64,000 bases of DNA from Acacia acuminata (Eukaryota > Streptophyta > Magnoliopsida > Fabales > Fabaceae), in NCBI GenBank assembly GCA_019022655.1, contig JAFJYI010000313.1:310001-374000 (forward strand), read 5' to 3'. Both the position numbers and the translations under genes were made by a program. The notes beneath the pieces are model-generated. The model was not told the origin of the DNA and made no database searches. It saw only the letters and a list, made by a program, of their open reading frames with translations. Each line of letters starts with the position of its first letter. Within the stretch, counting starts at the first letter, position 1. Of this stretch, positions 46,000 to 57,380 are shown piece by piece.

Positions 46000-47331
46000 G
46001 TGGGTGATGACAAGCGGTGAACCGTTGTTTGCCGATTCACTTCACCACCATGGTAATGCTTCAGTCTTTGCCCATTCACCTTAAAGCAATCTCCTATTTT
46101 CTCATCTTGAACTTCAATTGCACGTTTTGATGACACCGAAACCACTTGTGAAAGGACAGACCACCTTGATTTAAGCTTCCCAGAAATAAATGCGTCTTGA
46201 ATTGAAGAGAAGCACCAACTGCCCGGGTTCAAAAGATCGCTTCAAGATATGACGTCACGCCATTTCTTTGTTCTTTCTTTATACAATCGTGCACTATCAT
46301 ATGCTTGAAGTCTGAATTCTTCCAACTCATTCGGTTCAATGACCTTTTTGATCCCGCTTGCTTGTGATCCATATTTAGCTTCTTGATTGCCCACCATGCT
46401 TTATACTCCAATTCAAGTGGTAAATGGCACGCTTTTCCAAAAACCAAACAGTATGGTGACATGCCAATTGGAGTACGAAAAGCTGTCTTATAAGCCCATA
46501 AAGCATCATCAAGCTTGTCAGACCAATCCTTTCTAGTTGGGCCCACAGTCTTCTCAAGGATCCTCTTAATTTCCCTGTTAGTCAACTCACACAAACCATT
46601 AGTTTGTGGATGGTATGCAAGTGACATCCGGTGGTGCACTCTATATTTTCCCAAGAGAGCCTTGAAATTATTGTTGTTGAAGTGGGTCCCTTCATCAGTA
46701 ATGATTGCTCTGGGGGTGCCAAATCTTGTCAAGATATACTTCTTCAAGAATCGAACCACTGCGTTAGCATCATTAGCTTGGCAAGCCATAGCTTTAGCCC
46801 ATTTACTCACATATTCCACAGCAACAAGGATGTATTTGTTTCCTCTTGAAGATGGGAAAGGACCCATGAAATCCATCCCCCAGACATCGAACAGCTCAAC
46901 CTCAAAGATTCCAGATTGAGGCATCTCATGTCTCTTAGAAATATTACCTGTTCTTTGAAATCTATCACACTTGGTAACAAATTGGTGAGTATCTTTAAAC
47001 AAAGTAGGCCAATAAAAACCAGATTCAAGGACCTTAGATGCAGTTCTTTGCCCTCCATAATGCCCCCCATATGCAGATGCATGACAAGCATTCAAAATTT
47101 CCTCTTGTCTACCTCAGGCACACATTTTCTAATAATCAAATCAGCACATCTCTTAAAAAGAAATGGTTCTTCCCAAATATAGTAGGCAACATCATGCAAA
47201 AACTTCTTTCTTTGGTAAAAATTCAAATCAGGAGGTAATACTTCACACACAAGATAATTCACAATATCAAGATACCATGGCAAACCACAACTACTTACAA
47301 AGAAACAATTGCTTATCGGGAAAACATTCAT
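46000..47331 (-). pseudogene. Athila integrase
   Basis: Zinc-binding region at about 47330-46970 (ECHASAYGGHY-like, here NACHASAYGGHYGGQRT, then CDRFQ, with the second Cys of the usual CxxC changed). The catalytic core has DVWGMDFMGPFPSS (D at about 46885), IITDEGTHF (second Asp, 46700) and YHPQTNGLCELTNREIKR (Glu, 46590). The C-terminal part has SPYCLVFGKACHLPLELE (46450), typical of Athila/Tat elements. A frameshift near 46230 separates a tail (45996-46232). In a live element it inserts the cDNA into the chromosome. Confidence 0.9.
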
Positions 47332-47354
47332 TCACCAACAAATCACTCACATGA

Positions 47355-48060
47355 TCAAGAGTTCACGGTTCTAGACAAATGATCAGCAACTTGATTTTTA
47401 ATTCCTTTCCTATCAACTATATGCACATCAAATTCTTGTAGCAACAGTACCCATCTAATCAATCTAGGTTTAGACTCTTTCTTCCCTAACAAGTATTTAA
47501 TGGCAGCATGATCAGTGTGAACTATAACCTTAGCACCCATCAAATATACCCTAAACTTTTCAAAAGCAAACACTACAGCAAGCATTTCTTTTTCAGTGGT
47601 AGAGTAATTTACCTGAGCTGCTATTAAGGTCCTGCTTGCATAGTAGATAGGATGGAAAATCTTCACACGCCTCTATCCCAACACAGCTCCAATAGCATAG
47701 TCACTCGCATCACACATTACTTCAAAAGGTAGTGACCAATCAAGAGCTACAATGATAGGAGCTGAAGTCAATCTTCTCTTCAGTTCTTCAAAAGCCTTCA
47801 TACACTCCTCATTAAACTGAAAAGGAGTATCTTTCTCTAGCAACTGTGAGAGGGGCTTTGAAATCTTGGAAAAATCTTTAATGAATCGACGATAGAAACC
47901 AGCATGGCCTAAGAAGCTTCTCACGGCTTTGACATTAGAAGGAGGAGGAAGCTGCTCAATCACAGAAATCTTGGCTCTGTCAACCTCTAAACCATTTTTA
48001 GAAACTTTATGACCCAAAACTATGCCTTGGTCACCATGAAATGACACTTCTCCCAAAGTT
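47355..48060 (-). pseudogene. Athila RT connection and RNase H
   Basis: The first part (48056-47673) has VLGHKVSKNGLEVDRAKI and SFLGHAGFYRRFIKDFSKI, the region after the RT palm, then CDASDYAIGAVLG, the first RNase H Asp. A TAG stop follows (47673). The rest (47666-47355) keeps YASRTL, YSTTEKEMLAVVFAFEKFR (Glu), VHTDHAAIKYLL (Asp) and NQVADHLSR. Apart from the single stop the RNase H is well preserved. Confidence 0.9.
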
Positions 48061-48084
48061 GAGCACTAAGTTTGTCTCCTCACA

Positions 48085-49121
48085 TCATTTTAACACCTTT
48101 TCTAGATTGATCAAGCACTCTTCAAATGACTCTCCAAATACCGAGAAATCATCCATGAATACTTCCATTATCTCTTCTATCATATCAGAGAATATACTCA
48201 TCATACATCTACGAAAAGTGGCGCAGAGCATTGCATAAACCAAATGGCATTCTTCTAAAGGCAAAAGTGCCATAAGGACAGGTAAATGTTGTCTTTTCTT
48301 GATCTTCGGGAGAAACCACAATTTGATTATACCCTGAATACCCATCCAAGAAACAGAAGAATTCTTTACCAGCCAATCGGTCCAACATCTGGTCAATAAA
48401 AGGGAGTGGGAAATGATCTTTCCTAGTAGCATCATTCAACTTTTCGTAATCCATGCAAATACGCCAACAAGAATCGTGCGAGTAGGGATAAGTTCATCTT
48501 GCTCATTAGTAATCACCGTCATGCCCCTTTTTTGGAACACATTGTCTTGGGCTAACCCATGCGCTATCAGAAATAGGGTAAATGATCCCAAAGATCTAAC
48601 CATTTAATAATTTCCTTCTTGACCACTTCTTTCATCATAGGATTTAGTCTTCTCTGATTCTGGATAGATTTCTTGTGATCATCTTCCAAGAGTATCTTGT
48701 GCATTACAATTGATGGGCTTATACCTTTTATGTCTGCAATTGTCCACCCTAAAGCGCCTTTGTGGCCCCTGATCACTTTCAGCAACCGTTCTTTTTGATC
48801 TTCAGATAAGGTGGAAGAAATGATAATGGGTAGTGTCTCAGATTCACCCAGATATGCATATTGAAGATGTGGTGGTAGGGGTTTCAGTTCTAGGATTGGT
48901 GCGTGTTCAATAGAAGGCTTCAAAGAAGTAGTTTGCCTTGATTCAATCTTTAACAACTCAAACCGCTGTAATGGTTTATTGTAACAAGGAGAGACTTCAA
49001 GTAGCTTCTTACATTCAACTATATTCCCTTCTTCAATCTCATTTGTCCCAAGTAAAACAGCAGCTAGCGGTTCTTTTATAGAAAAGGACTCTAAAGTCTC
49101 TTGAATAACCTCATCAAACAT
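48085..49121 (-). pseudogene. Athila reverse transcriptase
   Basis: Upstream linker at 49121-48700 (GHKGALGWTIADIKGISPS). Then MDYEKLNDATRKDHFPLPFI (48450), FLDGYSGYNQIVVSPEDQEK (first Asp region, 48340), FRRMPFGLCNA (48230) and VFMDDFSVFG (48160), the YxDD-box equivalent typical of gypsy. Frame changes near 48560 and 48210 and overlapping frames show small indels. Copies element RNA into DNA when intact. Confidence 0.9.
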
Positions 49122-49405
49122 GTCAACCCCGAAGCAATCGTAACATCCCTAGGATACTTCAATGCCTTGTTCATATTGAATACAACTTCTTCATCATTTA
49201 CCCTCAACTTGATCTCTCCCTTTTCAACATCAATCGTGTTCGAGTGTAGCAAGAAAAGGTCTTCCCACAATGAGCAAGTAGATCTCTATCTTCATCACGA
49301 GTCCAAGACAATAAAGTCAGCAGGGAAAATAAACTTGTCAACTTTAACCAAAACATCTTCAATGATACCCTTTGGAAAAGCTAAACTTCGATCGTTAGTC
49401 AAGTG

Positions 49406-49735
49406 TCACGAAGTTGGTTGAGCTTCACCCAGCTTGCAATTTTCGAACACAGATAGTGGCATCAAGTTAACACTTGATCCTAGATCACATAATGCTCTTC
49501 CCCGAAACTTTTCTCCAATTATGCAAGGTATGGAAAAACTGCCCGGATCTTTGTTTAAGGGGTAGCTTGTTGAGAAGAATAGCACTACACTCTTCGTTAA
49601 GGCCACGGTTTCATAGTCACCAAACCTCCTCTTCTTACTCAACATCTCCTTTAAAAACTTCACATATTGAGGCATCCGCTCTAACGCCTCAAGGATAGGG
49701 ATGTTAATGTGTAGTTGCTTGAAAATCCCCAAAAA
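49406..49735 (-). pseudogene. Athila aspartic protease
   Basis: RALCDLGSSVNLMPLSVFEN (about 49500-49440) is the D-(L/S/T)-G active-site motif of the retroviral-type protease in its Athila form. Upstream are FLKEMLSKKRRFGDYETVAL and FSIPCIIG, also family-typical. The frame ends at about 49406 with a stop and continues in others. Confidence 0.8.
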
Positions 49736-49748
49736 CTTCTTGTATTGC

Positions 49749-51470
49749 TCATCTAAAGCCTTCTTCTCGAAATCTCTGAGGAAATGGTAAAGGCGGTACC
49801 CATTTAAGATTCTCTTGGTTTGCCTTCTTTTTCACTTCACCCTGTTTAGACTCAACCTCAACTTTCTCTTCATTGAATTTTTCATTCACCGTCTGTGCGA
49901 CCTCTTCATTATCCTCTATAGTGACTGTAGGATTTGTTTGATCATTAGAAGCTGGAGGTTTCTTCATTGGTTGTGGAATCTCAGGTAATTCCTTTCCACT
50001 TCTCAATGTGAGGGCTTTGCATTCCTCTCTCCCATCTCTACGAGGATTAGGCACAGTATTACTTGGCAATTCTCTCTGCTGTAAAACATTCACAGCATTT
50101 GCAAGTTGTCCCATGTGTATCTGAAGATCCTTGATAGATGAGGTCATTCCTGCAACAGTGGCGTGAGTATCCTTGATGGCTGAGGCCATCCCGGCAACAG
50201 TGGCGTTAGTAGTAGCTTGATCTTGAGCGCTCTTTAGTTGAAAACTTGCAAGCTGAGATATCACTGCTTGTAGATCAGATTTAGGTTCTTGGGTAGGAAC
50301 GACTTCCCTTTCCAATTGATGAAAGCCAGGAGGTGACACTTGTTTCGTATCGAACTTGATGCTTCATTAAGAGTCTCCCCATATTTCCAAGAGAAGTTGG
50401 GATTTTTTCGCCACCCGAATTATAGGTGTTTGAGTAGGGATTGTTCGGTTGTTGCCACGGTAGTTACCCGCATAGTTCCGGTTCCATTTATTGAGATATA
50501 AGGCATTGTCCATTATCATGGCCATCTCCACAGTAATCACAAGGGGCATGAACAGCATTTACCCCCACATGTCTACCATTAGATCGGTTGGCTTGAGCTT
50601 TTAAGTGATCAACCTTCTTGTTGATTGTATGTAACATTGCCATCAGCGGTGAAGAAGGGTCTTCACTAACTTTATCAACCGACTTCACCAGCCTTCGTCA
50701 TTGTTGTTCGTAGAAAGTCCGTGGATAAGTCATCTAGGCATTTCCGGATATGATTTACCGGTTGCTTTGTAATTCCCCCATTAGTGACAAACATTTAATT
50801 CGATTTAGATTCGGGAGCCAACCGAGTAACGAATATTTGAAGCAAGACCCATCTCTCTAGATTGTGACCGGGGCTCGCTTGACAAGCAACTTGAACCTCT
50901 CCCATGCCTCATACAGATGTTCACTGAATTGTTGACAGAAATTAGTAAGAGCGGCTTGTGCATCCACAATCTTGTTATGAGGAAAAAATCTTGATCTGAA
51001 CTTTTCTTCTAGTGTCTCCCACGAGGTTATGCTGCCCTCTGCCAAGTTGTTGAGCCATTCTTTAGCTTTCCCTTGTAGAGAGTAAGGAAAAAGCCGAAGG
51101 CGAATCACATCATTAGGTACTCCATTTTGCTTGAATGAGCTGCAAACATCAAGAAACTGTAGCAGATGTCGATTAGGATCTTCTGAATCATTTCCTGCAT
51201 ACTGACCCTAGAGTTCAAGCATCTTAAGCATAGTCTGCTTGATTTCGAAATTGTTGGCTTGAAATTCAGGCACTCTGATTCCTAATTGATACCCTTGAGA
51301 TTGTCTTCCCAGAAAATCGTTGATACACAAATGATCATTTTCATCCCGAGCCATTTCTTCGGTGTCGTCAGTCCGCTTCTTCCTCTTGAATATGAGGTGT
51401 TGTAGCTTCCAAAAGCTCTTGGATATTTCTTGTTTTTCGTGGTGTTTTAGTAGCTTTGGGTCTACCGGTC
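49749..51470 (-). pseudogene. Athila gag
   Basis: A start at about 51470 (MTGRPKATKTPRKTRN) leads to the retrotransposon gag domain at 51108-50857 (LRLFPYSLQGKAKEWLNNLA, SWETLEEKFRSRFFP). A zinc-knuckle-like CDYCGDGHDNGQC is at about 50560-50530. The C-terminal part (50339-49749) has a short repeat of VAGM(A/T)S(A/S)IKD units and ECKALTLRSGKELPEIP, an Athila hallmark. At least four frame breaks. It would form the virus-like particle core. Confidence 0.85.
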
Positions 51471-51634
51471 ATGTACCAAGGTACCGCAAAACCAAATAAA
51501 TCTCAAAGTATCAAACTAACACCAAAAGCACAAAAAAAAAAAAAATCAAATCAAATTGATTTTTTTTAAAAAAAAAAATACTCAAACTAAAACTACTAAA
51601 GGACTTCTAATACTAATTACTAATTGCCTTGAGT

Positions 51635-51651
51635 CCCCGGCAACAGCGCCA
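51635..51651 (-). other. Primer-binding site, tRNA-Asp type
   Basis: Minus strand TGGCGCTGTTGCCGGGG, a one-mismatch version of TGGCGCCGTTGCCGGGG used by Athila elements, lies six bases inside the LTR end CCCTATCA. It marks the 5' end of the internal region. Confidence 0.85.
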
Positions 51652-51657
51652 AAAACT

Positions 51658-53077
51658 TGATAGGGAAAAACCTTATAACCTTTAGACTCCGCAAGTGTAC
51701 GGGCCGTATCAAGTAATAGAGTGATAAATAAAGTATCGTTCCCACGAGGACTCAGTCAAACTAGTGATTAGGTGTCAAATTTCCTTTTCTCGTTTAAGTT
51801 GAGAAAATCAAAATTGCTTTCAATAACAGTAAAACAAAAGAATTTAATAACAACAAGCACTTTCAGAGAGAGAGAGAATTCAAATATCAAGGAGGACAAC
51901 CTAGAGATACTAATCCCTTGTTTGTTTCTTAGATTTTATTCCCACAAAATTAGTTCTAACTTAACTTCATCAGTTAATCTAGAGTATTAATGTTTATAAG
52001 TGCCTGTCGGTCCACTTATACACCTACCTCAAATAATCATGCAATGTCTCACATAATTAATTAAGATGCAATTCAAATCGGGCTCACTCTAATTTTATTA
52101 TGCGGAGCTTCTAGGTATATGTCTATCCTAGACGCAAATTAGATTAAAACCTAACTTCACGTTAAATTTAAACCTAATTCCACATTATTTAATCCAAGGT
52201 CAATTTAGGATTCCCTTCGTCAAGTTCAATCATAAATCCCCAAAACATGCTTAACGGTGGCCAATCACTAAGCAATAAATAATAAAAACAAGATTAAATA
52301 AATGATTAAAATTAAGCAAAACTAATGAGTGGGAACAATCTCTAAGTCTCAAACAAGTTCATAGTACTCTAGGTCGAAAGAAAATTAGCCACACATGGCT
52401 ATAAGAAAATCCATTACAAAAATAAGAAATTCAAATCCCAAGCATGAAGAGAAGAAGAAGAAGAAGAAGAAGAAGGACAAGATCACAAAACTGTGGAGCC
52501 TTCTCAACGTGTACTGCAACTCTCCTCCAATTCCTCAAGCTGTGCAGCGCGTCCTTGCTCTTCTTCTTGTGCCGTGCGTCTTGTTCTCTGCCTCCAAAAA
52601 TTGTTCTCTCCGTCTCCTTTTTTTTTTCAGCGCACTCCCCCGATCGTTGAATAGTGCTCCTCTTTTATATTCAATTCTACCCATTATGCTGCACCTCCAC
52701 TCTTAGTATTAGGTTTTCCTTTTTCACCTATTTGTGGGCCCCAATTCCATTGAATGCCAAAGGTGCAAAATCTAATCAATTACATGGTCCAACGCGTTGA
52801 ATCGGTGAAGCAAAATCATGCTGATCCTTAGCCAATGAAAAGGAAAAGGAAATTATATGGTAGTAATAATAATAAAAACTGAATTTATTCAAAACCTCTC
52901 ATTATTATGATTTATTTCCTAAACTCCAGAGACTTTTATTTTAAATTGAAATCCCATAATTGATGCATCCAAATTGATATCTCTTAAAATCATACTAAAA
53001 TCTCTTTAATTTAGCATTGATGACTCCTAGAATATATCAAAATATATCTCAAATCAATCAAAAATAGGAAGTCATCA
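51658..53077 (-). repeat. Athila 5' LTR, 1420 bp
   Basis: On the minus strand it begins TGATGACTTCC and ends CCCTATCA next to the primer site. Near its 3' end is CGTGGGAACGATACTTTATT, a phrase usual near the LTR end in this lineage. The TATA box AATATAAAAGAGG is at about 52661-52673. Frames at 52395-52706 are CTT/GAA-rich leader shadows. Confidence 0.85.
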
Positions 53078-53197
53078 CATTTGAATAAGCATGAGTAATC
53101 AAATGAAATAAAGCGGCTCGATAAGAGCCCATACCTAGAGCTAACATCATATAACCCCATTGAGACATTGTAGAATAGGCCAAACTTCTCTTAATAT
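53078..53197 (-). pseudogene. ndhF: Nuclear chloroplast DNA: ndhF fragment, 5' part
   Basis: Minus strand reads IKRSLAYSTMSQWGYMMLAL, then GMGSYRAALFHLITHAYSN, immediately upstream in NdhF of the part at 43313-43497. Together they give about 300 bp of ndhF. CATTT at 53078-53082 is the second copy of the Athila target (CTTTT at 43493-43497). Similarity ends at TTAATAT, after which the LTR sequence TGTAATACCC.. (minus) resumes. Confidence 0.9.
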
Positions 53198-53250
53198 ACT
53201 ATCGAATATAGTGGTCAAGCTAAGTAGAAATTTTAGGGTATTACATATCT

Positions 53251-53843
53251 TATTTAACATCGATTAATCCATCATCTTTCATTTCATGTCTCTCCAATGA
53301 AATAGTCCCAAGTAAGAGATAAAGCTTAGAAAATAAAATAAAATAGATTATTTTAATAAAAGTGAGATAATTTTTCTAAAATATATATCCATTATATATA
53401 TCATTAGATTATATATATTAGTTTAAAGTTAGTTAAATTAATTTTTTAAAAATAACAAATATAAAAACAATTTATGATATACTACCTCTAGTTTGCACAA
53501 CAAACTTTGTCATATAATTAGAGATTGGAGGGGATAGTCTTTTTTATTTTTGTTCCCCGTCATTAAAATTTCGGGTCTACCATCGATGGTAGTTAAGACT
53601 AGCTTTAAGGAACAAAGCCAAAGTCTTAAATATTATAGACTTACTGAAGAGGTTAGAATCTGAAGTGAAAAATGCAAATTACAATAGCTTAAAAATGAAA
53701 ATTATAAAGAAATCACAAAGTATCATATAAATAAAAAGATAAATTATATATACACATTTATTATTTCACTTTAAGAATTTAATACATTTTTAAAAAACTA
53801 ATAATTTAGTATCATTAATTAATAAAAAAAAACCCACAAAAAA
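53251..53843. other. Non-genic repeat-derived spacer
   Basis: AT-rich. 53330-53490 shares ATTATATATATTAGTTTA and AGTTAAATTAATT with the Stowaway family at 4532 and 9960 and ends near CTACCTCTAG, so it is probably a decayed copy. No gene seen. Confidence 0.4.
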
Positions 53844-53912
53844 TGAGAGGTGTTTGGGAATACATCATTAAACTTATGAATGCTTTCCCTTTCTTTCTTT
53901 GCCAGTTTGACT
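53844..53912 (-). mobile_element. Truncated SINE-2-like copy
   Basis: GAGAGGTGTTTGGGAATACATC then CCCTTTCTTTCTTTGCCAGT, as at 7841-7925 and 24134-24240. The most distant copy of the family in the window. Confidence 0.4.
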
Positions 53913-53955
53913 TTTTTTTTTTTTTTTTTTTTTGGTGGAAAATTATAATGAAGGA

Positions 53956-54817
53956 TGTAACATCCCAAATTTCGGATTTTGGGAATTAAAATATGATATG
54001 GGTTTGATTATGGAAAATTGAACCTTAATTATTTTAAAAAGTAACTTATTGGAATTTAAGACATATTTTCCTGTAAATTAAGGGTAAATAGTTGAGGATA
54101 ATTTTTGGCCTAAATATTTTGGAGATAATATGATTGTGGCCTAAAGAAATCAATTAAGAATTTATTTTTAACACTTATTCCCTTATTTTCCATTATTTTT
54201 ATATTGTATGTGCAAATCACCTCTACACCTATTGTCCAATGGATTGCCTCAAAGCTATATAACTTTAGGCCCATATTTAAATGACCAAAGCCAGGACCAT
54301 TTCGCCTTCTAATTCTCGACCAAACAATATCCATTAAATCAACACCTTACACTCACACAAACACAACCCAATTCGATTTGTTTCTTTCGACCCGGATGGC
54401 AGATGGATATAACTTATTCAACCCAATTCCCATTCTCCAAGCCCGACAGACGTAAACCCATCCCATTTGACTTCAATTACACCCAAAACGCAAAGCGGTA
54501 GAAGCAAATATGCTCTCTCGATTTCTTTCCGCCAAAACATGCTAAGCGAGCAGAGTCAAACGCATAAACCAGATCACGCCACCGAGATCATAGCACCGTA
54601 AACACAGAAAAGAAGACTTTATCAGCGACTTTTTCGCGCAGCAAGCCATACTCACCTGTCAGCGATCAGACCTCTCCCATGTTTTTCGAGCGCAACATGA
54701 AAGACCCTTGGGCATTTCCTTTTGGACTGGACACTTAAGTTTATTTAAGGTGTTGCCTTGGCTCTCATTCATCCCTAACTAAGTGTGAGAGTGAGAGGAA
54801 GATTGAAACAGAGCCTC

Positions 54818-54857
<40 letters not shown>

Positions 54858-55346
54858 CCCGAAGTAAAGCCGAGAAAGATAGGGGCAGCGTGATCACCTA
54901 ACGAGACTGAGAATTGAGAACAAGGTAAGCCTCTTTCTTGTAGTTGTTGAACGTTTGGCTTTCGGCATATGAAACTTACGTGACGAGTTTCGTTTCTGCA
55001 TGTTCTGTTTAAAGGACCTGAAACAAAGGAGGTTTTAGCATCTATCTTACGTATGAAATTTTCAGAATATGTCTTGAAGTTACATGAATTAATAGAAAAT
55101 AAAATAAGACGTTTAATGGTGTTGTATGCATGTCGACGTTGGAGTTTTCTTTAGGTCTATCAAGTTTCTGTTTTTGCAAAACTGAAAAAAAAAAGGAAGC
55201 TTGCTGCATATGGAAAGAGAAGAAAAACAAAAACAAAATTTTGTCGTATATATATATCAGATTTCCTTCTTGTCTGAAACGTTGCTGCATCTAGAACCAA
55301 GTTTAAAGACTTGCTTAAGCTCATATGAAACCAAGTTGAAACCTTG

Positions 55347-55385
<39 letters not shown>

Positions 55386-57291
55386 CTGGTCATACAAATA
55401 TATATATTTGCATGGTGAGGGAGATCAAAACTTATTTCTATATACATATATGTCTATCAGTAATCTATTTTGCTGATAAGTATATGTTTTGAGAAAATAA
55501 AGAGGAAGCCGATGCTATTATATTATAAATATATATGTGTTAGCGTTGTACGAGATAAAAGAGGAGGGGGGAGAACAGTGTACGCACACACATACATATA
55601 TATACGCTACTGCATATGGAGAATAGGAAAGGATTTAGTGATTGTTTTATATGTTTCGTTTGTTGTATAAGAAAAAGGGGTAATGATTGTTATATATATA
55701 TAAAAATGCATGTAGTCATAATTAAGAAAAAGGGCAGAGTCATAGTGTTTGTCTTATATGTATTAGTGTAAAGGGGGAAAAGATAATAATAAAAACAATT
55801 GACCAAAAGTTGTCTTGATGTTTACGTTGAAATAGATGGTTGGATACAGATGAGGTTTTAAGTATGTATCTTATATGTGGGAAAATATAGTTTATGAGTA
55901 TGAAGCATATTTTCATGGTGTTCATATTTATTAAATTCCTAGTTTAAAGAGTTAGGATAGCCTCTAATAGTTTAAAATAATTGTAGAAGAAATAATAATA
56001 AATAGTAAAATAATAATAATAATAAAATAAATAGTAATAAAAATTATTATTATTAAATGAGGAATAAACAATAAATAAGGATATTATTTATTAATAACAA
56101 ATCGAAAGGAGAATTAATAGTTACAATGGTCTCATTGATTTTTTCAGTTCCGTCATAGTGTGCCCACTTCAAGCATTTTAAATAAATTTATTATTAAAAT
56201 TTGTATATTTTAATTTTATGAAATTATAAGTTATAATTTTATTATGTAGAGTTTTAGAAGGATTATTAATGGTTAGTAAATTGGTTGTGGTAGATTGATT
56301 TTTGGCGTGTGTTTGAGCTCTTGAATTAGGAGCAGTGTGATAATAGTTAGCTTCGGTGAGAGGTAACCACTTTCTACTTGTTATGTGTATTGATATGTTG
56401 TTTGTGAGTATTTTGTGAAATCACTATGAATATTTTTAATATAAATTGCCTTGCGAAACCTTATGATTTAAATTATGAATTTATACATATTTATTTATTT
56501 ATATATAAGAATTGAGAGTTTTGATATTATGATATTTACTATGATAATTAGGGGAAGGGTTGAATTGGGAGGAAATGAAGTAATATATTCCACCACGTGG
56601 TGAGGCCTCCATTGATGCATGATGATTGGCTTTATATTGTCCCACCTATTCAATGAGGGACCGGCCCACTCATTCAATATAGGCGTACAACACCCCGCTA
56701 GTTCAATGAGGGGAAAGACCCATGGTCCAGGACATGTGATCTCGAGGATTTTGGCCGGTCCTCATCACATGACCGGTGAGCTTTTGAGTAACCGGTAATA
56801 TGGATGTAACTTAGCCCATGGGTCTAGTCGGAGGAAATAAGGCGGTTCGGTTGGATTGATGAGAGGTATCTTGGGAATTGTGTTGATGAAAAATGTGATA
56901 CATATTTTTCGATATGAAATTTTGTGATGTGGATATTGTCAAATTATATATATTATTTTTCTAAAATACTTTGTTGTATAAATTGTTCCACATGGCACCT
57001 CACTAGCACATATTAGTATTCGTAATGAGTTGGATTGATGGTTACCACATTTTTTTCGAGGTGATAGTTCCCATCCGGGTCCATTAGGGAAAACTTCGGA
57101 AGCTTAGACTACTCCTTCTGACAGTAGTGCTTCCATCTTCGGTATACGTTGGATGATTGTATATTGCCACGTTAGGGCTCATTTTGCATACTCTGATTTA
57201 TTTTGCATATTTTGGCAAGCGATGAAACATTACTCAGTAGTTAATCAACCCTTAATAGTCATTATGTTAAGTAAATTTGAAGGACGTTACA
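53956..57291 (+). mobile_element. Solo gypsy-type LTR, 3336 bp, perfect TSD
   Basis: TGTAACATCCCAAATTTCGG at the left and AATTTGAAGGACGTTACA at the right, flanked by exact AAGGA (53951-53955 and 57292-57296). No gag or pol inside. A GA-rich leader with (AG)n at 54816-54860 followed by AACAAGGTAAGCC (54919-54931), a likely splice donor, suggests a plus-sense promoter just upstream. Also contains (TG)n at 55351-55382 and many (TA)n tracts, which produce the short open frames at 55042-55670. Confidence 0.9.
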
Positions 57292-57326
57292 AAGGACTTG
57301 GAGAAAAAGATATATAATGAGAAGGA

Positions 57327-57380
57327 TGTAATACCCGGATAATTATCTATCTGGAATGCTATATTTTAGCAAATAATACC
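57327..57380 (+). mobile_element. First 54 bp of a further LTR, interrupted
   Basis: TGTAATACCCGGATAATTAT begins right after AAGGA (57322-57326), the layout of a gypsy-type LTR with its TSD. Interrupted at 57381 by the SIRE LTR; the remainder would lie beyond the window. Confidence 0.4.

Larger units (their letters stand above)
43498..53077 (-). mobile_element. Athila-like Ty3/gypsy element with inverted LTRs, 9.6 kb
   Basis: Splits a chloroplast ndhF fragment between CTTTT (43493-43497) and CATTT (53078-53082). Outer ends TGATGACTTCC and GGAAGTCATCA. Internal genes are on the minus strand: gag, protease, RT, RNase H, integrase. The right LTR (51658-53077) adjoins a tRNA-Asp-type primer site and is the proper 5' LTR. 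The left LTR (43498-44633) is present in the opposite orientation and lacks about the last 280 bases. The integrase style and primer type point to the Athila lineage. Many stops; inactive. Confidence 0.85.
33960..53245. mobile_element. Solo gypsy-type LTR with nested LINE, NUPT and Athila
   Basis: Outer ends TGTAAAACCCCATTTTTC and TTTTAGGGTATTACA are inverted partners of the TGTAA..TTACA type, flanked by the exact 5-bp TSD TATCT (33955-33959 and 53246-53250). LTR sequence proper is 33960-34039, 40187-43312 and 53198-53245, about 3.3 kb. A minus-strand promoter fits: ACTATAAATA at 41601-41610 followed by GA-rich leader DNA. The only gag/pol inside belongs to the Athila nested at 43498-53077, so this is a solo LTR, probably Tekay/Del-like. 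Dinucleotide (AC)n is at 42336-42355. No host gene between 40187 and 43312. Confidence 0.75.

Noticed and set aside
43313..53197. Plastid origin of the sequence
   Set aside because: Only about 300 bp of ndhF is present, it is frameshifted, and it is surrounded by nuclear retroelements.
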